From Iris pallida (taxonomy: Eukaryota; Streptophyta; Magnoliopsida; Asparagales; Iridaceae): a stretch of 64,000 bases of DNA. The notes under the pieces were generated by a model that worked only from the letters and a program-made list of their open reading frames with translations, searched no databases and was not told where the DNA came from. Location of the stretch: the NCBI GenBank assembly GCA_029216955.1, contig JANAVB010015600.1, positions 34,206,792-34,270,791 of the forward strand, given 5' to 3'. The position numbers and the translations under genes were made by a program. Positions 12,438-23,399 of this stretch are shown here, one piece after another; the first letter of the stretch is position 1; every line of letters begins with the position of its first letter.

Positions 12438-13122
12438 ACATAGTATCATAACATAACCTGTTTGGATCCTTGTGTACTGATTGGGGGTACGGGGGAGTAG
12501 AAGTAGACATGTGAATAAACCCAAGTAGTATCTTATCAGAATCTCTTCCATAGTGTCTTATCAGAATCTCCTCTGTCATTTACATATCTATATTGTACTC
12601 TGACTCACTAGCCACATGTTAGTTCTCTATTTATAGTAGATATTTCTATTACAGCTCTCTTTCTGTTTACATACAGCATTTCTTTCAGTACCTGTATCTT
12701 ACTTTACTGCATAATTATATTTTCTAACAAGCTATGAACTGTTGAGATGTAATGTGCTCGCTCCTGTCCTGACTGGACCTGTTGATAAATTTTACAGATA
12801 GCCTGGAGGTTGCCTGCTAGCCAGAGGAGACAGTAGAGGTTGCATAGATAGCTAGGGTTTTTGCTTATAGTTTATTTTCAGTCATCTTGAGTTGTATTTA
12901 TGGATTACTGTATTTGGATTTTGAGATGTATTCTGAGTTTGTATCTTAGACACTTAGACTTCTATCTGTTGTATCTCTTTTCGACTTCATGTTTTATCTA
13001 TCTTCCTTTATGCTCTACCTTAGATGTGATTGAGTTTACATTCTGCTATGTCACCCCCATTCGGGGAGTATAAACTGTTTAGTCTTATACTGTTAGATGC
13101 ATTGAGACCTAGGACAGCGTTC

Positions 13123-13143
13123 TACCGCCGACACTGCGGCGTA
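13123..13143 (+). repeat. Conserved hairpin block, 3' LTR copy
   Basis: This is the unmutated form with CGCCG and CGGCG arms. It is identical to the blocks in the solo LTR and in outer element B. Confidence 0.7.
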
Positions 13144-13196
13144 GGCTGGGCGTTGTTACGTTCTCGTGCCCTAAATCTAGGGTGCGGGTCGTGACA

Positions 13197-13201
13197 ATAA
13201 A
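13197..13201. repeat. Target-site duplication, right copy (ATAAA)
   Basis: It matches 1961-1965 exactly and marks the end of element A and the return to the D LTR. Confidence 0.9.
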
Positions 13202-13769
13202 CCTTCATAAATATTTATTAAAAATCAGCAAACATATGTATCCTGAAAATGAGTTCTCTTTTCCTATTTTTATAAAATACCAAAATTATTTATTAAATGC
13301 TGGAAAAATTATAATAAATTATCTACATTAACATAGTATTTAAATACAATTTTTCCCAAATTTTTACAGTACTTAAAATATATATAAAAATTCAACAACA
13401 CAAGCAATAGTTTCTGGAAATTAATTAATTAATTAATTATTTACTATTTTGTCCTTGTATTCGAAATTGAACCGAAGTCCAGATACAGGACCCAGAGCCA
13501 TGAATCAAGTCCAATATGACTTGTACAGACTCTAAATATATTAGACACAATTGGGCCCAAAAACCCATGCTAGGCTTGGACATCAATTGGTCATAATCAA
13601 TAAAAAGCAGTAATTTATATACATAAATATATTTTTAAAGTGCTAAAATATAAATGTCACAATTTAAATAATAAAATGACTTGTGAATTTATGCACAATA
13701 ATATTTTGTACAAAGTAGAATGTGATAATATATAAATATACAACAACAATATTTATATATATACATACA

Positions 13770-13965
13770 ATATAGATATTTTATATATATATATATATAT
13801 ATAATATTATATATATATAATATTATATATATATAATATATATATATATATATTTAGTATTTCTTATATATATATATATTTGTATATTTATTATATGTAT
13901 ATATCCATTATATATATTTCTTATATATATATATTTGTATATTTATTATATGTATATATATCCAT

Positions 13966-14009
<44 letters not shown>

Positions 14010-14160
14010 TCTATAGATATATATATTACAATACTGTATACATATATATAACAGTATATATATAATATTATATTATAATACATATACAATATACATATAT
14101 ATAAAATACTATATACATATACATATATAAAAAAATATACATATATACATATATAATAAA
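13770..14160. repeat. TA-rich microsatellite tract
   Basis: About 390 bp consist almost entirely of (TA)n with short interruptions, within the D LTR. An apparent tyrosine/isoleucine-repeat reading frame here is a by-product of the repeat. Confidence 0.85.
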
Positions 14161-14761
14161 ATAACTAAAACCAAAACAAAACCAAAAAGAAAGAAGGGGG
14201 CTCGAACTCGGGTCAGGCAAAGGGGTCGGGTTTTAGGCACGATCGGGCTGGCCTGGGGGTTAGCCCGAGCCATCTGTTAGGAAAGGTTCGAGTTAGTTTT
14301 AGGTTAGATTTAGGTTAACGGGTTTTAAACCCGATAGCCAAACTTCGTGTCCTGACTGTTAAGGACACGAAGAACGACCGAGTCCAAGTGTCCTAACCAT
14401 GCACGACACGCACGACCCAAGTCAGCCGTGTCCTGACTTACCATTAGAGTCTTCGTGTCCAGGCGAGTCATATAGGTGAGTACGAGACACTAATACGACA
14501 CGAAACAGAACTAACACGTACGTGTCCAAGTCGAGCGGGCTGTTGGTGCGGCGATAGGCGGAGGAAGCGTCGGCGTCATGGCGCTTGGGTGGTGCTGCAC
14601 TCGGCTGGCCTCGACGAACTTGGTGGTGGTGGTTGTGGGTGGTGAAGGTGGCTGGGGAGGTGGCGCTATGGGTCGCCGGAGTTAGGGTTAGGGTTAGTGT
14701 TCTCGTCGGGAAGGGTCTAGGGTGTCGAAATTAGTCTAGGATTAGGGTTCGGGGTCGGGGA

Positions 14762-14771
14762 GTATTTATAG
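14762..14771 (-). promoter_or_regulatory. TATA box of D LTR
   Basis: CTATAAATAC on the minus strand sits about 410 bp inside the LTR start and just upstream of a C-rich leader, as expected of a plant pol II core promoter. Transcription would start roughly 30 bp downstream (near 14730). Confidence 0.55.
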
Positions 14772-15403
14772 AGGGGTAGGTCGGTTGAAATGGGGTAGGT
14801 CGGCCGTGCGGTGGCAGTCGCCGCTCGTCGACGGTCGTCGGGGGCAGGTAGGAACGTGGGGAGGGGGTGATGGTGGATTTACCGAAAAGTCCCCCAATTT
14901 TGGGGTTTGGCAAAAGGTTCCGCTTTCATCGGTTTGTAAATAATTATTTGCAAACCGCAATAAAAATAATTCAACTAATTACAATTTGATATTAAAACAA
15001 ATTTAAAAATTACAAAGCGATATTAAAACAATTCAATTTATTATAAAATGATATATTTTGATTTAAAAACTATTTAAAAATCATTCAAAAATTCTAAAAA
15101 ATTCCTAGCAATTATATTAATCTATTTTAAATATAAAAGCTATTTATATTATAAAAATATTATTTTGAAATTTAGGGGCTTACACGTATACAAGGCACAA
15201 AAGAAGACGTCTATACAAGTATACCCAAAAGAAAAATGGGGGAACAACACAGATGACCAGGGTTAGGGATGAAGCGGGGACCAGAATGCGCTTGAACTAT
15301 GGGAGCACAGGGTGCTCCGTTTATGGAATTGGCGAGAGATTTCCCGAATGAGCTTGTCGGCATGGAAAGGGTGACCTTCGTATCTCGTTTTGTTGCGATT
15401 CTT

Positions 15404-16153
15404 CTAAATGACCCACGTTGCGACTGCTGCGATCTGGTGTCCGTGGGACGCATTACCCCAAGAGGCTACAAGATCGTGGAAGCATCCGCCAGTCGGTACA
15501 ATACTGAAGTGCTGGTTAAGGGTCCTCCAGATACCTCTAGGCAGGTTCCCCTGACAGAAGATGTGATCAATGGTCTCCATCTGGTGGTCTGAGCAGCAAT
15601 TGCAGGCTGATGCTAAGCTGATCCCGATGGTGTTGAGGATGTCGTCAGTGGGAAGCTTCTTCCTAATTGCTCTCCACATGAGGAAGGACCACTTCTTAGG
15701 GATGCAAGTGTGCCAGTAGTGAGCAGTGATATGATGCGGTTGGCCGATACCAAGGAAAGCGGATCTAGCCGACCTAACTGAAAATGCTCCGGATGCCTCG
15801 AGAGTCCATCTCAATGCATCGGTCTCACGCCCGATTCTTAGACCGTTGAGGCGGACTCTGTTCTCCATGTCAGTGCCGCCCCATTCGCACATCTTATCCC
15901 AGTCCCAGTCGTCAGTAATGTGGTTCCATATGTCCTTAATCCTACAGTCTCTCGGGATCTCCGTGAGACTAGGGATCAAGCTGTCCCCTGTCCATCTCTT
16001 CCGGAATGGGTTAGATTCGCCGGTGCCTAGATGTAGTCTTATGACATGCTCGGCCAGTTCACGTCCGGTTAGGATACGACGCCAAGCCGCTGAAGATCTG
16101 CTATTGGATGTGGCCTCTGAAGAGTGGATGTGCTTGAAGTACCTATCTTTCAT
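15404..16153 (-). pseudogene. LINE ORF2 C-terminal zf-RVT region
   Basis: The open frame of about 250 codons includes an SVRSARSAF stretch, then WSFLMWRAIRKKLPT, and then a Cys/His cluster (CNCCSDHQMETIDHIFC). This is the order seen in the zinc-binding region following the reverse transcriptase of plant L1 elements (zf-RVT). The frame ends at a TAG where family members usually have Trp (ATWVI-stop-KNRN), so the stop probably replaced TGG. It is separated from the RT part by frameshifts and stops at about 16155-16290. The protein would act at the target site with the RT, but this copy cannot be translated intact. Confidence 0.75.
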
Positions 16154-16288
16154 AAACCTGCTCCATAAATTCTTGCTTGTCCGGAGGAGCTACCACAATT
16201 TCATCAAGAAGGCCTTAATGATGTTAGTGAGTTTGTTGAATCCCAGGCCCCCTTCCTCCGTCGGACGAGCCATTGAGTCCCAACTCGC

Positions 16289-17818
16289 TCAATGATGCTT
16301 ATCATGTCCGTTGCTATGCCCCCAGAAGAAGGTGCAAAAGATCTGCTCTATCGATGAAAGAACCTTCAACGGCGGAGAGCATACGACTATAGTATGGATT
16401 GGTATGGAGGTGAGCACATGATTGATAAAGATCATCTTGCCTCCTGGAGATAAGGTGGCGTTGTGCCACCCTTCGAGTTTGTTCCTGATTCTACCGATTA
16501 ACGGCTCAAAGGTCCTAGCATTGGATTTTCCGTACATAAGGACATCCGAGATAGTTAAATGGGGGGATCGACAGAGAAGGATGTTAAGTTGGAAATCTTG
16601 CTCGCCTGCTCTGTATTGATGTTGTGGTGGGCATAGATGACGCTCTTGGAAGGGTTGATTTTCTGGCCTGAGAAAGTAGAGTACCGCTGCAGGGTGTTGT
16701 GGACCACTTGAACCGCCCTTTCGTCCCCGGATGAGAAGATAAGCTTCGTCCGCAAAAGCCAGATGGGTGATGGTTGGACATCAGCTGGCTGTGTGGTATT
16801 GTTGGAAATGCGGGAGACTGATCATGTTATTAAGGTTCCTGAGAGCATCAGCCGCTATGATAAAAACAGTGGAGGATAGAGGGTCGCCTTGTCTAACACC
16901 GCGACTGAATTTGAAGAATCCCTCAGCTTGACCGTTAATGACTGTGGAGAACCACGAGTTGCTGATGGATCTCCACACAGTGTTGGTCCAAGTTTCGGAG
17001 AAGCCAAAAGCCCTGAATACCCATATCATAAATTGCCAGTCCAATCTGTCGTAAGCTTTCTCTATGTCGATTTTTACGATGATGTTGCCCCCTCTGACGG
17101 GAAATTTTATGCAGGTGATTAACTCTTAGGCTAACATGATATTCTCTTGGATGTTTCTCGTATGAACAAACCCACTTTGCTCAATGGAGATGATCCTGGG
17201 AAGGAGACCCGCCATTCTGGTTGCGATGATCTTAGAGATAATCTTGTTGGTGAAAGTGCATAGGCTTATGGGCCAAAAGTCGCGAAAGGACTCCGGGTTG
17301 TCTTTTTTCGGGATGAGGATCAGATTGGCACTGGAAATGGCTTTGGGGTAAGTGGCTCCTTCGAAGAAAGCGATAGCCGCTTCGATGATGTCCTGTTTGA
17401 TAATGTCCCAGCACGAGCAGAAGAAGACCCCCGAAAACTCGTCAGGACCCGGGGCACTGTGCTCGTTCAGAGCCCACACCGCATCTCTTACTTCCTGATC
17501 GGTGGGACGGCGTTCTAACTGGGTTTTGTCGGTTTCGTCGATGATGTAGGGGATTTGATCTAGAAAGGCATTGTCTTTGTGGACCGTCTCTTTGGTGAAT
17601 AATTTGGAGTAGAATTCCGTGGCGGCTGCCTGGATGCTCTTTTGGTCGGAAATGATGTTCCTATTGCCGTCAGTGGTATGGTGAATCGTAAGCTTCCGTC
17701 TGCGGCCATTGACGTAAGCATGGAAGTATTTCGAGTTTTTGTCCCCGTCACTGTCCCATTTCAACCTCGCTTTCTGTTTCCAGAAGTCAGTCTCCACTTT
17801 GAGTCTGAATTTGAGCAT
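16289..17818 (-). pseudogene. LINE reverse transcriptase, broken
   Basis: RT blocks follow in order. After the EN-RT linker come APGPDEFSG and LILIPKKDNPESFRDFWPISL, then KIDIEKAYDRLDWQFM, then GVRQGDPLSS (about 16877-16903). The catalytic FADD site (about 16743-16757) reads FADE and is followed by a shift of frame, consistent with a 2-bp loss in the active site. In-frame stops include TAA at 17126-17128 (MLA-stop-ELI, where family members have Gln). A further shift lies near 16555. The enzyme would copy LINE RNA at nicked chromosomal DNA, but this copy is inactive. Its homology to plant L1 ORF2 is clear by motif. Confidence 0.85.
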
Positions 17819-18082
17819 AGCCTTGGTAAGGTTCAGGGCTGTCCTGGCCGCCAGGGATCGGTCCGACGCGAACCTGGCTTCAGCACGGGTGACGTTGTCT
17901 TTCGCAGTCTGAACGGCTTAAAAAATGTCCCCATAGGAAAGTTTGCTCCAATTGGACAGTGCTTTCCTCGTAGCCTTGAGTCTTTTGCTCACCCGGGCCA
18001 GGGGGTCGGGTGAGTCCTCGCGATTCCAAGCTTTTGCGACGATGCCCAAGAATTGGGGGTGCTCGATCCAGAAATCGAGGAA

Positions 18083-18805
18083 CTAAAAATTCTTTTTGGG
18101 TGGGTTGGTGTTGCTTTTGATTTCCACCAGCAGCGGGGCATGGTCGGATTCAGAGGAATTGAGATGGGATAGCTTGGTGGTGATCCCCATGCCGTGCCAC
18201 AGGTCGTTCGTAATGGCTCTGTCGAGACGGGAGTATTGGCGTCGGTCGCCTTCTTGTATGTTGCACCAGGTGAAGGCATTGCCCGAGAACTGGAGGAAGA
18301 TGAGGTGGGCATTGAAGATAAAGTTATTGAAGTCTTGCATGGCTAGTATAGGAGGAGGACGCCCCCCAAATTTCTTTTCTCTGCAGGTAATCGCATTAAA
18401 GTCTTCGATGCAAAGCCAAGGAGAGCTGGTATGGTGCAGGTGAATATTGAGGAGATCGTTCCACAGTTGTTTTCGCTCTGTGATATCACAACTGCCATGG
18501 ACCGCTGAGAGGATAGCGCGCTCGGGAAGCATGGGGTGTTCCAACCAACAGGAAAGGGCCTGACGGGATTCCTGGATGATGCCAAAGTTGACGTCCTGAG
18601 TGCCGAGGATCCAAATGTCGTGTCTGCCCGCTATTGCGGTGGGGAGATTCAGCTGCAGTTGGATGGATTTCAGTCTTTTGATGGGGATTTTGGGTTCTAG
18701 GATAATAAGGATGTCGATCTTGTGGATTTTTCGGAGACTGGAAACTCTCCTTAATGTAGGTTTTTTCCCCAGACCGCGGACATTCCAGGATAGGATGTTT
18801 ATCAT
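18083..18805 (-). pseudogene. LINE AP-type endonuclease domain
   Basis: The frame begins MINILSWNVRGLGK, the hallmark start of L1 ORF2 endonuclease (Asn of the NVRG motif). It continues with ILEPK (catalytic Glu), EDFNAI (usually GDFNAI) and ends with SDHAPL (catalytic Asp-His). The domain nicks target DNA to prime reverse transcription. The ORF2 frame continues in the same register through a stop at 18083 and another near 17920 into the RT at 17818, so the stops are point lesions rather than gene ends. The start Met matches the family. Upstream (18806-18987) is a proline/serine/threonine-rich frame without a recognised motif, perhaps the ORF1 tail. Confidence 0.85.
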
Positions 18806-18987
18806 TAAAGAGTTGGGGTGGTAGTGGTTTTGTTCTGCTTGGTAGCGGATCTAGTTTGGATGGTTGTGGTCTCATCGGCTCCTTTCTGGTTGTTGACCCC
18901 ACTCGAGGTGGTTGCTACTGCTTTTGTCGGGTGGAAATGGCCCCGGTTAGATTGTTCGTGAGGGTCCGAGAGGTGACCAATCGATTC

Positions 18988-19000
18988 NNNNNNNNNNNNN
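18988..19000. other. Assembly gap (13 N)
   Basis: Thirteen N separate the LINE from the left TSD of the CACTA element. The LINE lacks its 5' part, and the F LTR to the right lacks its U5 end. Much more than 13 bp is therefore missing, or the two sides are not neighbours. Confidence 0.98.
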
Positions 19001-19008
19001 TATTTTCA

Positions 19009-19270
19009 CACTACGTCAGAATTCGTGTTTTTTGACAGACTAAAACCGTCAAAAACTGTCTTTATTGACGGTTTCAGGCCATCACGTGGTCCGTCAAAAA
19101 TAAAATGTAGTTTACTATAAATGACAGTTTTCTACCGTCGATAAGTAGGTGGAGAAAACGACGTATTTCGTCTGTCATATAATAAATGGCGGACTTCATC
19201 CGTCAATTATCCCGCTTAACACAATTCGACATACCTGTCTATTTTTGACAGATGATATCCGTCGAAATTC
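19009..19270 (+). repeat. CACTA left terminal and subterminal repeats
   Basis: The terminal CACTACGTCA is followed by repeated short motifs in both orientations (GACGGTTT, CCGTCAA, CCGTCGA, CTGTCA). A shorter series is present at the right end (about 26330-26388: GGTCCGTCG, GGGTCAAAAA). Confidence 0.7.
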
Positions 19271-19696
19271 TATAAAATATTCACCAGAATTATTTTTAAT
19301 TAATTAAACCTATTTTTCTGTAAACCAGTACGTAAATATTGAATCTGAATATAAATCAAAAGACTCAATTCAAAATGAATATATCACGAACCCTTCAAGA
19401 ATATCACAATTGAAAATGAATACATTCAATCAAAATGAACATAACCGCCAATTGATTCAAGATCTCAATTGATATTGAATATCAGTAAGTAAACATTATT
19501 TTTGTAGCATCCAAATACTTGCAATTGTTCTCACACATAACATCCAAACTGAAAGGAGTAGTATTTCAGAATACATCCGAAGTTTACTACAAACAAAACT
19601 AAATGCTAATATTCAAATCCTAATAAATTGAACGAACTCTTTTGGCCAATTAATCAAATCACCAAGCATAATGTCTTCAAACTTTTCATCCCCTTT

Positions 19697-20028
19697 GGCG
19701 GTGTATCAGAATTTAAGCGTCCAAAAGCAATATGTTTTCTTTTGAAGTCCTTTAGTAAACATGTCTTTGGCAAGTCAGATTGTTCTGGTACCTACAACCA
19801 TTGAAACACGAAGATACAATATTAACTACTGGAATTGTACTGCAGTCAAAGATATCATCGACGATGATACTATAAACATCTTCCTTTGGCAGTGTATCAG
19901 AATTTAAGCGTCCAAAAACAATATGTTTTCTTTTGAAGTCCTTTAGAAAACATGTCTTTAGCAAGTCAGATTGTTCTGGTACCTACAACCATTGAAACAC
20001 GAAGATACAATATTAACTACTGGAATTT
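19697..20028. repeat. Tandem duplication inside CACTA, about 140 bp
   Basis: 19697-19836 and 19888-20027 are near-identical direct copies separated by about 50 bp. Both carry the stretch from GTGTATCAGAATTTAAGCG to TTAACTACTGGAAT. No coding function is recognised. Confidence 0.85.
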
Positions 20029-20835
20029 ACATAGAAAGATGCAATTTTTTATTCTTTTATCTCAAATAGTAAATAGTGTAGCAATGCTAAACATTAGGAA
20101 TAAACATTACCTTATCAGGTTTGATGTTGTCGGTTTTAAATTATAGTGCTCATGCAACATAAAAGAATGAGTCAATTGATAAAGTTGTTTTCACTTGCCC
20201 CTCTGTGTAAAGGACACGAGTTTGAAACCTAGTGGCCTTGTTTCTTTTACGAATTTTCCAGGTAAAGGCATTTGCAGTAGTATAGTGTATATATGCTCTC
20301 ATTGTATTATAATTTGAATTTTCCAGTATCACAAAGAGTGACAAAACTGAGAACCAAGCATTCTGATTTGAACTATATAAGTATCATGGAATTATAACAT
20401 GATTCTTTTGGTGAACCCTCTTTGTAATATGGTTCACTAATGCTACATCTAATCTAACCCAAACACGTATTATCACAAGAGGTGACAAAACTGAGGGCCA
20501 TGTTCTAATTGTCATAAAACACTAAATGGCTCTCAATTTTATAAATAGACTCGTCTTATGAAAGAACTAGGACTACAAACAATTTTCAAAGGATTAAAAA
20601 AATGAGAGACTGATGTTCTGCCTCATCTAGTTCTTGAGATTATTCACATTCAAAAGATTCAATCAAACAAAACATTCCTTGCATGATGAATGGGGCATTG
20701 CAAGCTACTCTTCAGCAGCAATCACACTGACACAAGCATGTTGTGACGTAGGTAGCTTCTTATATTTTATTATAAGAACATTTATGATGATATCTAAACT
20801 CTCATCAAAGCTAACACAAGCATGTACCCCAGAAA

Positions 20836-21151
20836 TGAGCATATAGATACTGGATGACCCCAAGAGCTCCCCAAACACTTCGTAGGAGTCACGTTGTAGT
20901 GTGCTAATTAAATCTTCTGAAGTGGTTGACAGGAAGTCCAGGAGCGAATTAGTTTTCAAGTTGCAGGAGGACACAACCCTCTCAGGCCATGTTTCGGCTC
21001 CGTCCCTGCTTGAAACTTCCAAAAATGAGCAGTTAGATACTGGATAATCCCAAGAGTTCCTCCAAACACTTCAGTAGGAGCCACAATGTAGTGTCCTTGG
21101 CTACTGAAGTGGTTGGGAGGAACTCATGGAGCCAACTAGTTTTCAAGCGTT
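20836..21151. repeat. Diverged direct duplication inside CACTA, about 125 bp
   Basis: 20836-20965 and 21027-21151 are related copies, from GAGCATATAGATACTGG and GAGCAGTTAGATACTGG to TTAGTTTTCAAG and CTAGTTTTCAAG. On the minus strand both stay partly open and encode similar leucine-rich peptides, but I do not recognise a family and they may be non-coding. The copies are more diverged than the 19697 pair, so they are older. Confidence 0.7.
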
Positions 21152-22116
21152 GCGCTGGTTGGTGTTGATTTTGTTTGTGTGAAGGAATAGAATAGCCTAC
21201 TGCAACCATGTATTTGTACCCAACCAAATGCATGTTGGTTCTAGGACCAAGTACACTTGAAGGTGACCTTTTGCTGTGGTCATGGCTGGACTGAGAGTGT
21301 AAAGCTAACATTCATTGAACCTGACCTTCTTTTCAGCCTCATGGAAAGGGAATCAAAGATTATGTTTCCTTATCTCACCCGTTGCTTTTTGTTAGTGTTA
21401 TTCTCATTGTACCTGAAGTTGAACGGTAGATGGGTTCAATCAACTATGTGTATGCTGTAAACCTGATTAATGAACATTAAACCAAAGAGTGGGATAAAAA
21501 TGGCATTTCAAAATAACAAAGCTTGTAGCTTACAGTTAAATGTGTGTATCCTAACCTAACATTTGACTATTATTTTTCACCAACTTTCAAGAATGAGCTC
21601 GTTAAAGCATCAAATCCAAACAAGAAGAGCATGGTTGGACAATTGGGGCAGGGTTGGAGGATGCAAATCATGAATTTGGCAAGGTAAATAGAAACTAAGA
21701 CAAAAAAGAGGTAGGTACAAACTAGAGGAAAGGAGCTGCCATTTCTTGCACTCAAGCTTACAGTTAACAAAACAGGTTATCCTTCCAACACCTGCATCTA
21801 CTGGTTGTTCAAATTTTTATTTAGAATCTTTCTTTTATCAAGTATCCATTATGACCATCTTCAGCAAAAGATCAGCTATCAGTGATAGTCCAAATTGTGA
21901 ATCAGGTTTTTTTTCCTTTTCTATGTAATTTTCTAAAAATAAAATGCACAAGAATTTTGTATTATTTCTAGCCAGTTCCTCTATAGTTATAGAACTCCAT
22001 TTAATTTAAAGCAAGTACGACCACAAGATAGTATCCCAAAAAGTAGATAACAAGAGCAGAACTGTAGTATTACTGTATCACTCAAGTAAGTGTGAAGCAC
22101 CATTTTAGATCAGTAT

Positions 22117-22802
22117 TTATACCTCAGAAGTACCATGAACTGATGATGATGACTGTTGTGTTGTTTTTGGATGGTTACTTTTTATCATTTCTTTGATTGT
22201 AGCCATTTCTTCTTTAAGTGTGATTAGATCGGTCTCCATAGCTTCAATTTTTGTCTTTAATTGACGAGCAATCTCTCTACTTGCCGCTGAAGCACGAATC
22301 TCTGTCTTTGAAACACCTCCACCCATGCCACAAACATGACCCTTTCTATCACGTCCGAGTACCTAAACAACATAAATAGCAAGGGGATTATCTTCCACAA
22401 GCTTTCAATTTTTTCCTACAAGATATAAACAAACTATTTATAAAAAAAAACCTCACAAACTATTGCAACAGGGTCATTGTCCAAATCATTTTGCCCCAAG
22501 TACGGATCATCTTCTACAAGCTTTCTAATTTTTTCCTACAAGATATAAAAACGGTGCATATATATATGATTAATGAAACTCAAAATCAACAAAATTATTA
22601 TTACAATTGAAAGAGAGTTATTCTTACAACGTAATCGTTCGAGCTGGTAGATGCATTAATATTCTTGGGCATATGTGTAGTCACGTATAACACGCTTCTA
22701 TTGACCTCACAAGTAGGACTCTCATTTTTCTATATCAAAAGAGAAACAAAATATCATATTGCAACAAAACGTAAGAACAGAAAAAAGCAAAAAAAGAAAA
22801 AG

Positions 22803-22837
<35 letters not shown>

Positions 22838-23041
22838 AATTACCAGCTCATGTGCTACCCTCGCGCATCCAATCCTACCAGTTGTATGTAGCACCTTAAC
22901 CTTTTTTCTCGCTTCCTTACCAACTTCACGACGAATATTGTCTTCAGGAGTATAGCAAAAATCAACAAAGTCTTCCCAATCTTCTTTCTTTACAATGTTA
23001 ATAGGCCTATTTCTTTTGCGCTCAGCAATATTTGGATACAT
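22117..23041 (-). CDS. Ptta/En/Spm-type accessory transposase gene (four exons)
   Basis: This model joins 23041-22844, 22729-22628, 22535-22452 and 22362-22117 on the minus strand. Every intron is GT-AG and every junction is phase 0, giving about 209 residues. The protein has EDWEDFVDFCYTPED, LHTTGRIGCARVAHEL, VLYVTTHMPKN, EDDPYLGQNDLDNDPVAI and GRDRKGHVCGMGGGVSKTEI in order. This matches the layout of the plant Ptta/En/Spm transposase family (Transposase_24). A predicted coiled coil (LKTKIEAMETDLITLKEEM) and a Ser-rich tail follow. Relatives are the TnpA-like DNA-binding partners of CACTA transposase, acting on subterminal repeats in the nucleus. The first exon may start further upstream: SNLRKRCD precedes the Met, after a TAG that could equally be a splice acceptor (ATTGGTAG). 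A (TA)n tract lies in intron 1. It is the only gene in the window without an obvious lesion. Confidence 0.7.
22399..22430 (-). pseudogene. Partial duplicate of exon 3 start
   Basis: Inside the last intron, the acceptor and first codons of exon 3 recur with changes (TTGTAGGAAAAAATTGAAAGC). The copy lacks the rest of the exon and a donor, so it looks like a local duplication remnant and a possible cryptic acceptor. Confidence 0.5.
22806..22835. repeat. (TA)n microsatellite in intron 1
   Basis: About 30 bp of TA lie just downstream (in gene sense) of the donor of intron 1. Confidence 0.8.
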
Positions 23042-23399
23042 ATCACACCTTTTTCGGAGGTTAGACTACCAATTTTTCCAAGAAATATTAGATTTTTGCA
23101 AAACTTTAGCCTTATAAATTTCGGGCATAACATATCTACTCTGCAAAGACAATTTTCTTCATATGTTACACATACATAAAGATTTAACAAATTTTTATAA
23201 TTCAGTCTCTACCAGCTATTCATGAACATTCAGTCTTTTCATGAATCCTGGTACCTGTACATGAGTATCTATACTCTGTGCTGGTGAGCCCTGTTACTAA
23301 GATTCTCAAGAAACAATCACTACCAATTTCTTAGCCCAAACCCTATTTTTAAATACAAAATCCACATGCAATTTACTTGCGATTCATAAATGAGGACAA

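Larger units (their letters stand above)
1966..13196 (+). mobile_element. Family A LTR retrotransposon, complete, non-coding (LARD-like)
   Basis: The element has two long direct repeats (1966-5749 and 9449-13196) that begin TGTAGCACC and end GGTCGTGACA or GATCGTGACA. It also has a 5-bp TSD, a primer-site-like motif after the 5' LTR and a purine tract before the 3' LTR. The interior (3.7 kb) carries no recognisable gag or pol. Long LTRs with a non-coding interior are the definition of large retrotransposon derivatives (LARDs), which move using proteins of a related autonomous element. The LTR pair is highly similar (more than 95% by eye), so insertion is comparatively young and postdates the D element it sits in. 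The autonomous partner is unknown; a gypsy origin is inferred from the ends. Confidence 0.88.
9449..13196 (+). repeat. Family A 3' LTR (3748 bp)
   Basis: This is a direct repeat of 1966-5749 with small indels and scattered transitions. It begins TGTAGCACCC, ends GGTCGTGACA and is followed by the TSD ATAAA. It repeats the leader, donor (10302), W-box cluster, minisatellite (12311-12437), acceptor (12797) and hairpin block (13123-13143). Confidence 0.92.
13197..15184 (-). mobile_element. Family D 5' LTR, upstream (U3-side) part
   Basis: This continues the LTR cut at 1966. On the minus strand it starts TGTAAGCCCCTAAATTTC at 15184. The U3 is AT-rich, with a TATA box at 14762-14771. Then comes a C-rich leader (about 14210-14760), in which the C-rich strand is the transcribed sense strand. 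After a long TA-rich tract the sequence meets the A insertion. The flank CGTAT follows at 15185. Confidence 0.8.
15185..18987 (-). mobile_element. L1-type LINE, decayed, 3' part interrupted by D
   Basis: This is a minus-strand non-LTR retrotransposon. In order from 18987 leftwards it holds a proline-rich stretch that may be the ORF1 end, an endonuclease, a reverse transcriptase, a zf-RVT region and a 3' UTR. It is cut off at the N run on the 5' side. On the 3' side it ends at the D insertion point (CGTAT, 15185-15189). The missing 3' terminus, with the AATAAATAAAG-type tail, is seen at 63618-63674. Confidence 0.85.

Noticed and set aside
14683..14697. GTTAGGGTTAGGGTTAG, telomere-like
   Set aside because: Only about two and a half units, not the plant TTTAGGG repeat, and lying inside the C-rich leader of the D LTR.
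19752..21311. Minus-strand small frames in the CACTA left part as genes
   Set aside because: They overlap direct duplications, lack family resemblance and have no splice-consistent continuation that I could find.
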